Shown here: piece after piece, positions 57,070-57,381 of the stretch
Position numbering within the stretch: position 1 is the stretch's first letter
Layout of the letters: every line of letters begins with the position of its first letter
Source: a virus
Length of the DNA stretch: 57,381 bases
Virus record (IMG/VR): IMGVR_UViG_3300042896_000260
Coordinates: 1 to 57,381 of that record
Strand: one strand, 5' to 3'
Notes under the pieces: generated by a model
Databases searched by the model: none
The model's input: only the letters and a program-made list of their open reading frames with translations
Told to the model about the DNA's origin: nothing
Program-made: the position numbers and the translations under genes

Positions 57070-57381
57070 ATGGACCGACCTAAAGTGTTCGTCACGCACG
57101 AAGTGCCGACGGCTAATTACGCACCCGCCGAGGAATGGGGTGAAGTCACGTTCCTGTCGGTGGCCGAGATCTCGGGCGTGCCGAATTCCTTGCACAATCG
57201 CAAGCTCATCGCGGCCATCCGTGACCGCATGAAGGAGTTCGACCCCAAGCGGGATTACATCGCCCCGAGCGGATCACCCATCATCACCGGTATCGTGTTC
57301 GCTATCGCACGAGAGAAGACGACGATCTTCAACGTGCTGAAGTGGAACTCGCGTGATTCGGCGTATACCTGCGCCACCATT
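57070..57381 (+). CDS. 5' part of the small unknown gene that wraps the joint
   Basis: ATG 57070 after AGAGGAGAATA, read to the end of the window without stop. With the continuation at 150-179 the protein has 113 residues (MDRPKVFVTHEVPTANYAPA ...). It shows WGEVTFLSVAEISG and HNRKLIAAIRDRMKE. It is not recognised; the basic helix might contact nucleic acid. Confidence 0.75.
   Translation, partial: MDRPKVFVTHEVPTANYAPAEEWGEVTFLSVAEISGVPNSLHNRKLIAAIRDRMKEFDPKRDYIAPSGSPIITGIVFAIAREKTTIFNVLKWNSRDSAYTCATI
57233..57381. repeat. Terminal overlap, copy 2
   Basis: Matches 1-149 in direct orientation with two synonymous differences (see the first copy). The genome unit excluding this copy is 57,232 bp. 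Confidence 0.85.

Noticed and set aside
1-57381. tRNA genes
   Set aside because: I saw no cloverleaf-like segments in the few gaps between genes; a covariance search (tRNAscan-SE) would be needed to exclude them fully.
57233-57381. True direct terminal repeat of a linear genome
   Set aside because: The two copies differ at two silent positions and the reading frame continues across the joint; an assembly overlap explains this better.

Overview
The window is one essentially complete, circularly closed genome unit of a tailed, virulent double-stranded DNA phage. Bases 1-149 are repeated at 57233-57381 with only two differences, both synonymous, and one gene runs across the joint, so the non-redundant circle is about 57,232 bp. 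All genes read on the + strand, GC content is high and genes overlap tightly (ATGA and TAATG junctions). There is no integrase, transposase, tRNA or rRNA. The large portal, gp4-like adaptors, stabilisation protein and run of ejection-type proteins, with no tape-measure or sheath genes, point to short-tailed (podovirus) morphology. The host is probably a Gram-negative proteobacterium; small families such as DUF6447-like, DUF6378-like and KGG-rich virion proteins resemble those of uncultured freshwater or marine phages, but host assignment is inference. EARLY ARC (53.7 kb to the end, then 1 to 16.1 kb): a primase and an SNF2-type helicase, small early proteins, a candidate Acb2/Tad1-fold anti-CBASS protein, a UvrD-like helicase, an SSB-like protein, and a contiguous 2-aminoadenine (Z) genome cluster: DpoZ-type family A polymerase, PurZ, MazZ and DatZ. 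PurZ plus host enzymes would make dZTP, MazZ would turn dGTP into the dGMP precursor, DatZ would remove dATP and the polymerase would copy with Z, so the phage is predicted to replace adenine by 2-aminoadenine. After it come a zinc-ribbon protein, a histone-deacetylase-fold amidohydrolase with its active site intact, a polyvalent-protein-like gene, many small unknown genes and a PD-(D/E)XK nuclease. LATE ARC (16.69-53.28 kb): terminase subunits, a protein with a possible ADP-ribosyltransferase domain, portal, GroES-like protein, scaffold, major capsid protein, decoration proteins, adaptors, two fibre genes, an HNH endonuclease, lysis genes (3TM holin-like, lysozyme), tail accessory genes, a 1690-residue virion protein and three ejection-type proteins. 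The two arcs are separated by the only two large non-coding gaps. These carry about 340-bp inverted copies of one another, loaded with TGTTACA sites (nine in one, eight in the other) and ATTAGGG/CCCTAAT palindromes. This mirrored array is the most unusual architecture in the window. A second regulatory system is a family of at least six early promoters that share an operator-like CACC(C/G)GTGT core in the spacer next to the -10 box; five lead directly into an ATAGAGGAC ribosome-binding leader, and the sixth (14406) does so as well. Together they look like a phage-specific early regulon.
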